The translations under genes and the position numbers were made by a program. Source: a virus. From it: a DNA stretch of 44,375 nt. The DNA lies in IMG/VR virus record IMGVR_UViG_3300027659_000066, positions 1-44,375 of that record; one strand, written 5' to 3'. The notes under the pieces are model-generated. The model was given only the letters and a program-made list of their open reading frames with translations, searched no databases and had not been told where the DNA came from. This document shows, piece after piece, positions 7,991-14,755 of this stretch (its first letter is position 1; each line of letters starts with the position of its first letter).

Positions 7991-10432
7991 CTAAGAAACA
8001 AAGAACTCGGACGTTAGGACTCCATTAAGGTCCAGATCACCTGGTGTTGGTAAGGGTTCAAGCTTCTCTTGGACTTCAGGTGGGAGCTTGTCTCTGAACT
8101 GTTCAAGCAGGGGTTGCTGATACATCTCAACGAATGCTTCTTTCACCAGCTTTACAAAGACTGGCATGTCAGCTGCGTGTACCCCAAAGCTATCGTGAAC
8201 CATTGCAAACGATGGGTTATCAATGGCTTCAATACCTTTCAGGATTGATGCTCTCATGAGGTTTGCGTCGTAGGAGTGGATCAGGTTCGGCGCCACAGCG
8301 AGTGACAACCCTCCTACATCCATCTTGTTAGTTGCTTCCATATATGTAAGCGATACTCGTCCATCTAGATATGTATCGGCCTGACGCTTCTTCTCATCAG
8401 GACGGTAGTGGATGGCTTCGAAACCATCTGGTGTGGTCCATGTCATACGCTTATCGAAGGCAGTCCCCTCCCCTACCTTGTTAACGTGTTTGGCATACTC
8501 CCTAGCCGCTGATGACAACCAGCGCATGGCCTCCTTACCTTTGACAACCACCTGATCGATGGCCTGCCAGATCAATTGAGAGAGGTAGAGGATACGATCC
8601 TGCGGGTTTTCATCACCCCAAGGACACGGATAACCATCGTCAAGCTTATCCTGCACAGCCTCACGGGTGTAAGCTAGACAAGAAGAGAAGGTGCCTGCAT
8701 ACGGGACAACCATGACCTGACGCTTGGTTGTCTTTCGGTCTATTCCAAAGGCTAGCCAATCCTTGTCAAAAGGGTTCTCACCTTTCATCAGGACTTCAAT
8801 CACCCTGTCAGCCACGTCTTGATACACGTCTTGACGAGGTAGACCGGGGACTAGGTTGACGGATCGTCCCCCTACCGAATCAAGCAGGAGGGCTGAATAG
8901 TGCTGGAGACCAGAGCATGTTGCATCCACACATGTAACTATATGGGAAATAAAACCATAGCCCCTGTCCTTGAAGGCTGACCACTCTAAGCAGAAGCGTA
9001 GGGCTTGGAATGGTTCACTAACATTCATCCATCTGTGGTCCCCCTTTGGGTTAGCTCCTATATCAAGAATCATCTCCTCGTTAGCCTTGACCCAAGCCAC
9101 TCTGTCTTTGAGAGATATCTTATCTTGACCAAAAGCATTAGCTCCTGAGATCGCCAGCCAATCAGCTTGCTCTTGAGTAGTGATGGGCTTGCCGTGAGCA
9201 AACTCTAAGAGAGCCTTGCAATAGTCTGGACCTTGTGTGTTGAGGAAGGCTGGCAAAGGGTAAGCCCTGCCCCTAGAGTCAAGGTTGTGTGGAAAGAACA
9301 TCTCCTTAAAGTTCTTGAACCTCTTCGCTACGCCTATGGTAGCTAGCACCATCAGACGCTTACTCTTAATCTCCCGATTGAAGCTGTGAATTAGAAAGCA
9401 CACCTTGTTGTGAGCCTTCTTGACCTCTTCATCAGTGCGGTAGCCAGGTGGTTCATCTGGCAATTGCTTACCATCAGCCAGAGGTAGACCAGCGATCCCA
9501 CCACCCTTGACAAACATAGACCAGCTTAAGATTTCAAGCATGTCTTTGTTGACCCTCCAAGGCACCTCCTGCAAGGCGTTGAGTGGAGGGATTACCTTGA
9601 CCCAGTCCATTGCAGCAAACCTGTCTACGTCCCTCCTACGTGACCCCTTGATGATTGGGTAATGACGGGTCTTCTTTGTTGATAGGTAGCCTCCTCTGAA
9701 CAGGTGAGATGTAGACCAAGGCAGGGGCTTAACAACCATTGGCTGGTAGATCATGAAGTCCAAAACACGGGTTGTCATGGCCTCCTCAATTGCTTTCACA
9801 AGTGTAACTACTGGTTCTACAAAGATGGACTTAGGGCCAGCTTCGATGAGACCAGTGTGATCTCTGAAGAGGAGGAGGAGAGCATAGCCAACGTGGAGTT
9901 TATCGTGGGTTGACCATTGTTCCCAGCTGATCTGTTCAGCGTGGAAGGCATTCTGGATGGTACGCTTGCGCCAGTCCCTTGGGTACGTCCTCTTGTCAAA
10001 GTCCTTGAACAGCTTCTTAAGCAGAGCCTTGCGATTCTTCTGTTCAGCAAAGTGTCTGATTCGCCACTCGTCGTGTATCAGGTCAGCAGCTTTGATACAC
10101 AGGCTGACACGCTTGACCCTACGACGGTGCGTCAAGGGGATCATGTTGTAGAGAGCCTTGGTAAACAGGTGGCTGATGACATCAGGTTCCAAGCCGGTCA
10201 GACGGAGCTTCTCAAACGCTCGTTTACCTCGTCCACCACCACCACCGACTTTACCTAACTCAGAGTGAACCGCCTCTGAGAACCGTTTAGCAGCCTGTCT
10301 GTGGAAGCTAATACCCAGTTTAGACTCAGACCAAGCCTGACGTTTATTCGATTGGTAATTGTCCCTAGTGACACGATTACCAGCTTCCTTAAGAGTTTCA
10401 GACTCAAGGTTGACCTGATGCTCAAGCGGCAT
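7991..10432 (-). CDS. T7-type single-subunit RNA polymerase
   Basis: An 813-residue DNA-directed RNA polymerase that would transcribe the middle and late genes from phage promoters. Motif A is CVDATCSGLQHYSALL with catalytic D503, motif B is KRQVMVVPYAGT with K570 and Y578 (T7 K631 and Y639), and motif C is HDSFG with D747. The segment about 652-690 is where the promoter-specificity loop should lie. A run of five glycines occurs at 63-67 before a basic patch. ATG at 10432 follows AAAAGGA. The 416-base segment upstream carries a repeat array and a likely host promoter. Confidence 0.97.
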   Translation of the reverse strand: MPLEHQVNLESETLKEAGNRVTRDNYQSNKRQAWSESKLGISFHRQAAKRFSEAVHSELGKVGGGGGRGKRAFEKLRLTGLEPDVISHLFTKALYNMIPLTHRRRVKRVSLCIKAADLIHDEWRIRHFAEQKNRKALLKKLFKDFDKRTYPRDWRKRTIQNAFHAEQISWEQWSTHDKLHVGYALLLLFRDHTGLIEAGPKSIFVEPVVTLVKAIEEAMTTRVLDFMIYQPMVVKPLPWSTSHLFRGGYLSTKKTRHYPIIKGSRRRDVDRFAAMDWVKVIPPLNALQEVPWRVNKDMLEILSWSMFVKGGGIAGLPLADGKQLPDEPPGYRTDEEVKKAHNKVCFLIHSFNREIKSKRLMVLATIGVAKRFKNFKEMFFPHNLDSRGRAYPLPAFLNTQGPDYCKALLEFAHGKPITTQEQADWLAISGANAFGQDKISLKDRVAWVKANEEMILDIGANPKGDHRWMNVSEPFQALRFCLEWSAFKDRGYGFISHIVTCVDATCSGLQHYSALLLDSVGGRSVNLVPGLPRQDVYQDVADRVIEVLMKGENPFDKDWLAFGIDRKTTKRQVMVVPYAGTFSSCLAYTREAVQDKLDDGYPCPWGDENPQDRILYLSQLIWQAIDQVVVKGKEAMRWLSSAAREYAKHVNKVGEGTAFDKRMTWTTPDGFEAIHYRPDEKKRQADTYLDGRVSLTYMEATNKMDVGGLSLAVAPNLIHSYDANLMRASILKGIEAIDNPSFAMVHDSFGVHAADMPVFVKLVKEAFVEMYQQPLLEQFRDKLPPEVQEKLEPLPTPGDLDLNGVLTSEFFVS

Positions 10433-10503
10433 GTGAGATATCCTTTTATGTTAGGATGATACAGTAGTTATACGGTAGTACTTTTAGCACTAAACAGGCT
10501 AGG

Positions 10504-10680
10504 GTACTGTTACCAATACTGTTAAGGTACTGTTTACCTAGTGTATAAACAAGACTGACAACAATTCTAAAGTATTAGTACTACTATGTACTGTTAGAGT
10601 ACTGTTAATCTATAGATTAGAATCTACTAGTACCTACTTGTAGTCATACTCTATATTAATGTACTCTTAATGTACTGTTA
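10504..10680. repeat. Seven TACTGTTA-type sites in helically phased groups
   Basis: Sites start at 10505, 10517, 10528 (TACTGTTTA), 10589, 10600, 10662 (TACTCTTA) and 10673. Within groups neighbours are 11-12 bases apart, one helical turn. The groups recur at 72-73 bases (10517/10528, 10589/10600, 10662/10673), close to seven turns. On the minus strand the unit reads TTAACAGTAC. A protein bound to them would sit on one face of the DNA. Confidence 0.8.
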
Positions 10681-10681
10681 A
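10653..10681 (-). promoter_or_regulatory. Candidate host sigma70 promoter for the RNA polymerase gene
   Basis: Minus strand TTAACA, a 17-base spacer and TAATAT give five and four matches to the -35 and -10 consensus. The -35 lies inside the first TACTGTTA repeat and the spacer covers the second, so a repeat-binding protein would block it. It would give a leader of about 210 bases. Confidence 0.4.
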
Positions 10682-10683
10682 CA

Positions 10684-10741
10684 TATGTATACATATATCT
10701 TACTAGTACTAGTACCAGTATTATGTATACACTATGTATAC
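10684..10741. repeat. Three TATGTATAC direct repeats
   Basis: Copies at 10684-10692, 10722-10730 and 10733-10741; the last two are 11 bases apart, like the neighbouring TACTGTTA pairs. Each contains the palindrome GTATAC. Confidence 0.55.
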
Positions 10742-10784
10742 AGTACATTAACCTATGCTAAGATAGAGATAGACCCCTCCCCCT

Positions 10785-10836
10785 CCAAGCTACTAGTGGA
10801 CGTGGTAAGTTTTTAACGTCCGTCTAACTAGCTTGG
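10785..10836. terminator. Imperfect hairpin downstream of the 79-residue gene
   Basis: CCAAGCTA at 10785-10792 pairs with TAGCTTGG at 10829-10836, and TAG and GACG segments inside extend the stem with bulges. It follows the stop at 10849 by 12 bases on the minus strand. There is no clear T tract after it, so it may be an RNA-processing or regulatory structure, not a terminator. Confidence 0.35.
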
Positions 10837-10848
10837 AAGGTGAGTTAA

Positions 10849-11088
10849 CTACTTGATATATAACAGCTTTTCAGTATACCAAAGCTCGTCTAACAGGTCG
10901 TCTACATCGATGAAGAGACTGATGTCATAAAGGGTTCGAGTACCTTTAACCTTCTTAAGCTTGTCATCAATGAGGGTGAATACGAGGGTGTATCCGCTTC
11001 CTCCCGCAGTAGATCTACGTAAGCTGATCAATTCAAAGGCTTGAACAGCGATTACGGCTGATAACAATGCAGTGAAGGTGTGTTGCAT
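10849..11088 (-). CDS. Hypothetical protein, 79 aa, between attP and the polymerase gene
   Basis: Family not recognised. The N-terminal stretch MQHTFTALLSAVIAVQAFELI is hydrophobic and could be a weak signal or membrane segment; the rest is charged (IDDKLKKVKGTRTLYDISLFIDVDDLLDELW). ATG at 11088 follows GGGGAAG. Its place next to attP suggests an excisionase or lysogeny function, but no HTH or Xis-type motif is visible. Confidence 0.65.
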   Translation of the reverse strand: MQHTFTALLSAVIAVQAFELISLRRSTAGGSGYTLVFTLIDDKLKKVKGTRTLYDISLFIDVDDLLDELWYTEKLLYIK

Positions 11089-11218
11089 TTCTGTAACTTC
11101 CCCGCTAGCGCCACTTCCATTTGTGGAGTGGCTTCATTAATGATTGTCATAAAAAAGAATAATAAGCAACCGCCCACCAGAACAGTGACTTATCCTTTAG
11201 TCTAACTGAATGTGTTGG

Positions 11219-11261
11219 GGGTTTTGGAGACCGACGCTCTAACCAGCTGAGCTAAGCCCCT
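11219..11261 (-). other. attP: Candidate attP core: 5' half of tRNA-Trp(CCA)
   Basis: Minus strand from 11261 reads AGGGGCT, TA, D-arm GCTC-AGCTGGTTA-GAGC, G26, then TCGGT and anticodon loop CTCCAAA (CCA, Trp) followed by ACC. Pairing of the anticodon stem fails after three bases and no variable loop, T-arm or CCA end follows, so only tRNA positions 1-41 are present. It sits 171 bases beyond the integrase stop, the usual place for attP. Alphaproteobacterial tRNA-Trp genes begin in this way. Confidence 0.6.
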
Positions 11262-11396
11262 AGCTCTCGTCGCGCCTAAATGCAACGAACTCTTAATGGC
11301 TTATTTAACCAGTGTTTGCAAGCGTTTTTACGGTTCTCGTCTACCCCTTTTCACACCCAGTTAGACATCGATTTCACGTACTTGTTTTGTACCTGT

Positions 11397-11428
11397 TTGT
11401 GCCATCGATGGCACAAGATTTGGCACAA
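11397..11428. repeat. TTGTGCCA sites: 20-base palindrome plus a third half-site
   Basis: TTGTGCCATCGATGGCACAA at 11397-11416 is a perfect palindrome, and a further TGGCACAA lies at 11421-11428. Read on the minus strand the last two make TTGTGCCA-N4-TTGTGCCA. The array abuts the integrase stop (11432) and is about 140 bases from the putative core, fitting arm-type integrase sites. The same N4-spaced pair recurs at 15105-15124. Confidence 0.6.
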
Positions 11429-11431
11429 GAG

Positions 11432-12409
11432 TTATGCAGCGTCAACACCTAAATGATAGGTTTGTTGCTCTAATATGCGAGCAGCCGACTGAAGATGGTG
11501 AGGAGAAAGCTTGGCATAGCGTAGGGTCGTCTTGTAGTCCTTGTGACCCAGCCAGACCATCACTCGCTTGAGGTCAACGCCACGCTGGACCAGACGGCTA
11601 GCACAGGTGTGACGCAGGACGTGCGGTGTCATCAACACGTCATCAGCAAAGCCCGCAGCATCCCTAGCCTTCACCCACCGCTTCCTGAACTTGGTGTAGG
11701 TCATGCAGGAGAAGGGTCCAGCTTGGTTGTGGCGGGTGAGCTTGGCCCACTCAATCACCGAGGCGGTTTGCTCAGTGAATGGGACGGCTCTGGACTCCCC
11801 ATTCTTCGTGTCCATGAACGCAATATAGGACTCGTTGATGTCCACCCACTTCAGCTTTGTGGCCTCAGAGTATCGACATCCGGTGTAAAGGAGAAACTTA
11901 CAGAAGTGTAAGTACTCGTCCTCAAAACAGGCTAGCAATGCTACTTCCTCGGTCTCCGTCAGGTAACGTAAATGTCCAGCCCTTTGAGGGTATAGCTCAA
12001 TCGGAGGCATAGCAGTTATAAGCTTACGTTTAAGCGCCCGTCTTAACATCTTTGAGAGGCGGGTTAGCTTGTTGTTGATGGTCTGGGGAGCCAAGCCCTC
12101 CTCCTCCATAGTGTCCTTCAGTTCTTCGATCAGCATCTCGTCGATTTGGAACATGTAGGTCTTAGGACCAATCCTCCTGACCAAGTCCTTAGTGATCGAC
12201 TTGGCGTCTCTATATGACTTCTCCTTTGCCCATATCTTCTCACAATAGTCAGGCAGGATTACACCAACGCTCGCCTCTCCTAACGCCAAGACATGCGCCG
12301 CGTTAGCCTCAAAGGCCACAGCCTCCTGCTCAGTATCAAACGCTGGTCTGACACGTTGCCCACCAACAATGCAGTCTGATTGCCACCTATTGCCACGCTT
12401 TCTAGCCAT
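11432..12409 (-). CDS. int: Tyrosine recombinase (phage integrase)
   Basis: A 325-residue integrase with the complete catalytic set: R179 in TGCRYSEA, K202 in TKNGESR, H263 and R266 in PHVLRHT, H289 in WLGHKD and nucleophile Y298 in TLRYAK. The N-terminus has an arm-binding-like basic start (MARKRGNRWQ) and a core-binding domain at about 50-135. It is preceded by the MarR-like gene, whose last codons contain AGGAGC as its ribosome site, so the two form an operon. It would recombine attP with a host tRNA gene, making this T7-like phage a potential temperate phage. Confidence 0.96.
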   Translation of the reverse strand: MARKRGNRWQSDCIVGGQRVRPAFDTEQEAVAFEANAAHVLALGEASVGVILPDYCEKIWAKEKSYRDAKSITKDLVRRIGPKTYMFQIDEMLIEELKDTMEEEGLAPQTINNKLTRLSKMLRRALKRKLITAMPPIELYPQRAGHLRYLTETEEVALLACFEDEYLHFCKFLLYTGCRYSEATKLKWVDINESYIAFMDTKNGESRAVPFTEQTASVIEWAKLTRHNQAGPFSCMTYTKFRKRWVKARDAAGFADDVLMTPHVLRHTCASRLVQRGVDLKRVMVWLGHKDYKTTLRYAKLSPHHLQSAARILEQQTYHLGVDAA

Positions 12410-12411
12410 GA

Positions 12412-12744
12412 TTAAGCTCCTGCTGACTTGCGTAAACGATCCATGAAATCCCGGCCAGTCTTGGTCAGGGTCAAGATACGAAAGCGCCTATCGTTAGGGT
12501 CTTCGACACGCGCTATGAAGTTCATGCCGGGCTTGTGGTCAAAGCGGATGTTTGTCCAAAAGCTCACATTCCTTGACGCAGAGGCATTCGTTAATTCTAA
12601 CGCCTCTTCAATCTGTTTTTGATTACACGACCCTACATGCGCCACAAAAAGGAATGTGCGGATGGTCTGGAGCGGAACTTCCCTGCCAACTTCATCGCAG
12701 ATAAACGACAGCTGGGCTTCAAGGGTGAGTGTGGATTTGCTCAT
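12412..12744 (-). CDS. MarR-like winged-helix transcriptional regulator
   Basis: A 110-residue single-domain wHTH protein. The recognition helix region is QKQIEEALELTNASASRNVSFW (about 42-63), and the wing DPNDRRFRILTLTKTGRDFMDRL (about 82-104) has the DxxDRR and LTxxG pattern typical of MarR proteins. It lacks the long dimerisation helices of full-size MarR, so it is shorter than usual. It lies upstream of int, with an inverted repeat over its probable promoter, suggesting autoregulation and control of integration. The ribosome site before ATG 12744 is weak. Confidence 0.85.
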   Translation of the reverse strand: MSKSTLTLEAQLSFICDEVGREVPLQTIRTFLFVAHVGSCNQKQIEEALELTNASASRNVSFWTNIRFDHKPGMNFIARVEDPNDRRFRILTLTKTGRDFMDRLRKSAGA

Positions 12745-12778
12745 CGGGACGTAGCCATAATTAACCCCATATTAACTT

Positions 12779-12806
12779 TTAATAGCGGCTTGATTGCCAC
12801 AATCAA
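12779..12806 (-). promoter_or_regulatory. Candidate regulator promoter overlapped by operator TTGATTG-N3-CAATCAA
   Basis: An inverted repeat with seven-base arms and three-base spacer occupies 12790-12806. On the minus strand its outer part TTGATT can serve as -35, with TATTAA 16 bases on as -10 (12779-12784), placing a start about 25 bases before the regulator ATG. Operator over -35 is the classic layout for self-repression by MarR-type proteins. Confidence 0.5.
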
Positions 12807-12947
12807 TGGTGTAACTATTCCTTTAAGCGAGGTCAACTCATATGTGTACCGACTAATGAAAATTGGAGTTTTAACTCTGTATAACTACGAATGTGACAAT
12901 CTGCCACAGCCCAACAATGCATATAGGAAGCTTTCCACCTTGGTCTT

Positions 12948-13041
12948 AGCTATGAGCTTTAACTGAGCTATAGGCTTGATCTGAGCCATAGGCTTTGACT
13001 TGACCATGAAGCTTGAACATGACCATAAGGCTTTACCTTTG
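12948..13041. repeat. Degenerate tandem repeat, five units of 18-20 bases
   Basis: Units start at 12948, 12966, 12984, 13003 and 13022, with consensus near AGCYATAGGCTTTGACTTG; a partial sixth unit follows. Unit length drifts from 18 to 20 bases, so it is unlikely to be coding. Units are diverged, which suggests binding sites or an old duplication. Confidence 0.65.
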
Positions 13042-13085
13042 CTATGAGCGTTAGCTTTACTTTAAGCGTGGGCTGAACAATAGCA

Positions 13086-13118
13086 AACGCAGCCTTAACC
13101 GTGAGGTTAGACTGCGTT
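13086..13118 (-). terminator. Candidate terminator after the 96-residue gene
   Basis: AACGCAG pairs with CTGCGTT, and CTTAACC with GGTTAG across a GTGA loop. It starts 23 bases beyond the stop at 13141. Only three Ts follow the stem on the minus strand, so termination efficiency is uncertain. Confidence 0.4.
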
Positions 13119-13140
13119 AGGATAGGTTAGTGTTTTAGGG

Positions 13141-13431
13141 TTAGCGTAATTCCGCACTCATATCATACCATGCGGAATGTTCTAAAACGCTTTCATCCTC
13201 TTTTGATTTCCACGGTTCAACTGTAGCAATTCCCATGCGTACCGCCCCACCCTGCCATGATATCGGTTCGCCCCGTTCTCGCATGATCATAGCAACTGTT
13301 AACGCAGCCTTGCGCGTCGGATAGTGCGACAGCTTGCCCCAACCACTACATGTTCCATCACTAAAAAAAACATTAGACATTATAGACCACTTGTTAGGTG
13401 CTAGCTTATCAATTCTCCAATGTGTTCGCAT
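13141..13431 (-). CDS. Hypothetical protein, 96 aa
   Basis: Family not recognised. Aromatic-rich with six or more tryptophans (HWRIDKLAPNKWSIMSN, SGWGKLSHYPT, ISWQGGAV) and a likely mixed alpha-beta fold (TRKAALTVAMIMRERGEP helix). No signal or membrane segment. ATG at 13431 shares its A with the stop of the previous gene (TAATG), so the two are translated together. It is the last gene of the accessory run 14842-13141. Confidence 0.75.
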   Translation of the reverse strand: MRTHWRIDKLAPNKWSIMSNVFFSDGTCSGWGKLSHYPTRKAALTVAMIMRERGEPISWQGGAVRMGIATVEPWKSKEDESVLEHSAWYDMSAELR

Positions 13432-13646
13432 TATACTAGCTCCCCAACTGATACTAATCCCTTGTTATTATCCCATGCATAGTTCACAGGCTCTGGCACC
13501 TCACTTGCTCGCCAGCTAGTCACGCTAAACCATCTTATAGCAAGGTCTCTAGCGTTAGCTTGCGCCTCTTCAATCGTCGCAAATCGCAAGGCGTTATCAT
13601 ACCATCTAGGATCGTCGTTAGTTTGAACTTCGGGCTTGTAAGACAT
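13431..13646 (-). CDS. Hypothetical protein, 71 aa
   Basis: Begins MSYKPEVQTNDDPRWYDNALRF and contains ATIEEAQANARDLAIRWFSV, a helix pattern I associate with small phage or plasmid proteins predicted from alphaproteobacterial and marine sequences; no function is known to me. ATG at 13646 is chosen over an upstream start because GGGAGG precedes it at ideal spacing. Confidence 0.78.
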   Translation of the reverse strand: MSYKPEVQTNDDPRWYDNALRFATIEEAQANARDLAIRWFSVTSWRASEVPEPVNYAWDNNKGLVSVGELV

Positions 13647-13650
13647 GCGA

Positions 13651-13743
13651 TTAACCTCCCATAAACCCGACAAACACAAGGCTTGCCGGTAGTGCGAAAA
13701 GGACGAAACGAAACGCCAAGAGTTCGCATTCTTGATTGCTCAT
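13651..13743 (-). CDS. Small membrane protein, 30 aa
   Basis: An ATG at 13743 behind GGAAGGGAG opens a 30-codon frame ending at 13651. The product starts MSNQECELLAF and then has one hydrophobic stretch (FRFVLFALPASLVFVGFMGG), a single predicted membrane helix. The gene fits exactly between its neighbours, and its stop overlaps the ribosome site of the 71-residue gene, which supports it being real despite the length. Confidence 0.6.
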   Translation of the reverse strand: MSNQECELLAFRFVLFALPASLVFVGFMGG

Positions 13744-13782
13744 ATTAGCTCCCTTCCTGTATTGTTCACATATGTGTAACTG

Positions 13783-14475
13783 CTAGTGCAATGGATAGCT
13801 CACGTTTGCAGCTTCCTTGCTCCAACATGTGCGACATGTTCCGCAATTGGAGGCCTTATCTTCACGCAAAGCCCTATGCTCTGGCGAACTAGATGGGCAA
13901 GCTTGCCCAACGTGTGGCAAGCCGTGACGGTGGACGGTAGATGTTAGGGCATGGCCTTTTATTGGCGCGTCACCTATCATTGTAGAAGATATCCGAATGA
14001 CAAGGTTAGCAGGCGCAACTCCACCGGCTTTAATCCAAGCCTTGATTATTGCAGCTTCACGGCTTGGCATCCAATGTTCGATATGTGGCGTTAGCTCGCA
14101 TGTTCGAACTATTGCAAACATCATTGCGACCGATTGCAAATCGCCCCCATCAAACCACCTATGATAATTCTCGCCAGACTTTTCAGCTTGCTTGCGTATT
14201 TGAAAAGCCATGGCTTGCGCCCATTGTTCGGGCTTGTTAGCAATCAAGCTTGTAGCTTTTAGATAATTATCGCCCCACCCTTGCTTGACGCTTGGATACA
14301 TGGCCTCACTCTTAGCAGCGTAACACTTATAACAAACAGAGCCTTCAACATCGGCAAGCTTGCCACCTACCTTGCAAAGGGAAGGCGGTAGCGCATAGCT
14401 TGATCCGGGCATCTTGCGATTGCGTGATGAGATACCGCCTGCGAAGTCTTTAGCCTTGGCTTGTGATGTGAACAT
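13783..14475 (-). CDS. GP88-family phage protein
   Basis: A 230-residue protein resembling the gene product 88 family of phages (N-terminal SQAKAKDFAGGISSRNRKMPG, then CxnCYKCYAAK-type cysteines). C34, C48 and C51 near the N-terminus and C211, C214 and C217 in CGTCRTC near the end could together hold a metal or iron-sulfur cluster. HRWFDGGDLQS and MPSREAAIIKAWIKAGG are family-like segments. Biochemical role unknown. ATG at 14475 follows AGGA. It is the largest gene of the accessory early region. Confidence 0.8.
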   Translation of the reverse strand: MFTSQAKAKDFAGGISSRNRKMPGSSYALPPSLCKVGGKLADVEGSVCYKCYAAKSEAMYPSVKQGWGDNYLKATSLIANKPEQWAQAMAFQIRKQAEKSGENYHRWFDGGDLQSVAMMFAIVRTCELTPHIEHWMPSREAAIIKAWIKAGGVAPANLVIRISSTMIGDAPIKGHALTSTVHRHGLPHVGQACPSSSPEHRALREDKASNCGTCRTCWSKEAANVSYPLH

Positions 14476-14507
14476 GGGCTTACATCCTATTAGATACGCT
14501 GATGTAA

Positions 14508-14753
14508 CTATATGACAAAGGTAAAGGTAGCAACATCACAAGCGAGAACTCCAAACTCGCTAGCATCATGCCAGCGTTTAAAATCAAGCTCTGGCGCCAC
14601 GTCTACACAATGGCATGACCCGAACTTGTCGAGCATGTAATCGGTAAACTTATCTAGGGTTTCAACATCGATATCGTCTAGCGCGCTTTCGTCGCCATTA
14701 ATAAGAGGTGAAGCCCAAAAGTCAGGTAGCTCTAATTTGATCAGATTGTTCAT
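14508..14753 (-). CDS. DUF6926-like hypothetical protein, 81 aa
   Basis: Starts with IKLELPDFWASPLINGDESALDDID, matching small proteins common on phages and plasmids (DUF6926-like). No catalytic motif is visible. ATG at 14753 is preferred, with GAGGG seven bases upstream; a TTG six bases earlier overlaps the previous stop. Lies in an operon-like run with the 28-residue gene before it and GP88 after it. Confidence 0.75.
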   Translation of the reverse strand: MNNLIKLELPDFWASPLINGDESALDDIDVETLDKFTDYMLDKFGSCHCVDVAPELDFKRWHDASEFGVLACDVATFTFVI

Positions 14754-14755
14754 TA

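Larger units (their letters stand above)
10433..10848. promoter_or_regulatory. AT-rich intergenic control region upstream of the RNA polymerase gene
   Basis: No convincing gene in these 416 bases. The segment is AT-rich and repetitive: seven TACTGTTA-like sites, three TATGTATAC sites, TACTAGTACTAGTACC, a candidate host promoter and, at the far end, an imperfect hairpin. Each is listed separately. Such a layout suits an operator cluster controlling the polymerase gene, a replication origin, or both. Confidence 0.7.
11089..11431. other. Intergenic attachment region (343 bases without a gene)
   Basis: Lies between the integrase stop and the 79-residue gene. It holds the half-tRNA attP core (11219-11261), TTGTGCCA-type repeats (11397-11428) and a bulged hairpin at 11110-11132 (GCCACTTCCA with TGGAGTGGC). 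No open frame stands out. Confidence 0.65.
12745..13140. promoter_or_regulatory. Intergenic control region upstream of the regulator-integrase operon (396 bases)
   Basis: No convincing gene. From left to right it contains the regulator promoter with an inverted repeat (12779-12806), a degenerate tandem repeat (12948-13041) and a hairpin after the next gene (13086-13118). Base composition changes from AT-rich near the regulator to repetitive AGCTATAGGCTT-like units. Confidence 0.6.

Noticed and set aside
11160-11265. A complete tRNA gene
   Set aside because: Only positions 1-41 can be aligned; no T-arm, variable loop or acceptor 3' strand follows.
12619-12966. Plus-strand frame of 115 codons running from the regulator gene into the intergenic region
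   Set aside because: Its first third is antisense to the MarR-like gene; no Shine-Dalgarno, no recognisable family, and it crosses the operator and part of the tandem repeat.
12885-13007. Minus-strand 40-codon frame with a KPIAQL-like hexapeptide repeat from the tandem repeat
   Set aside because: No ribosome site, and repeat units change length by one or two bases upstream, so the array is not maintained as coding sequence.
12948-13041. Possible CRISPR array
   Set aside because: Repeats are directly adjacent and degenerate with no unique spacers, and no cas genes are present.
14480-14492. AATAGGAT as a phage promoter motif (also at 41044-41052)
   Set aside because: At these places AGGA is simply the ribosome site of the gene just downstream.
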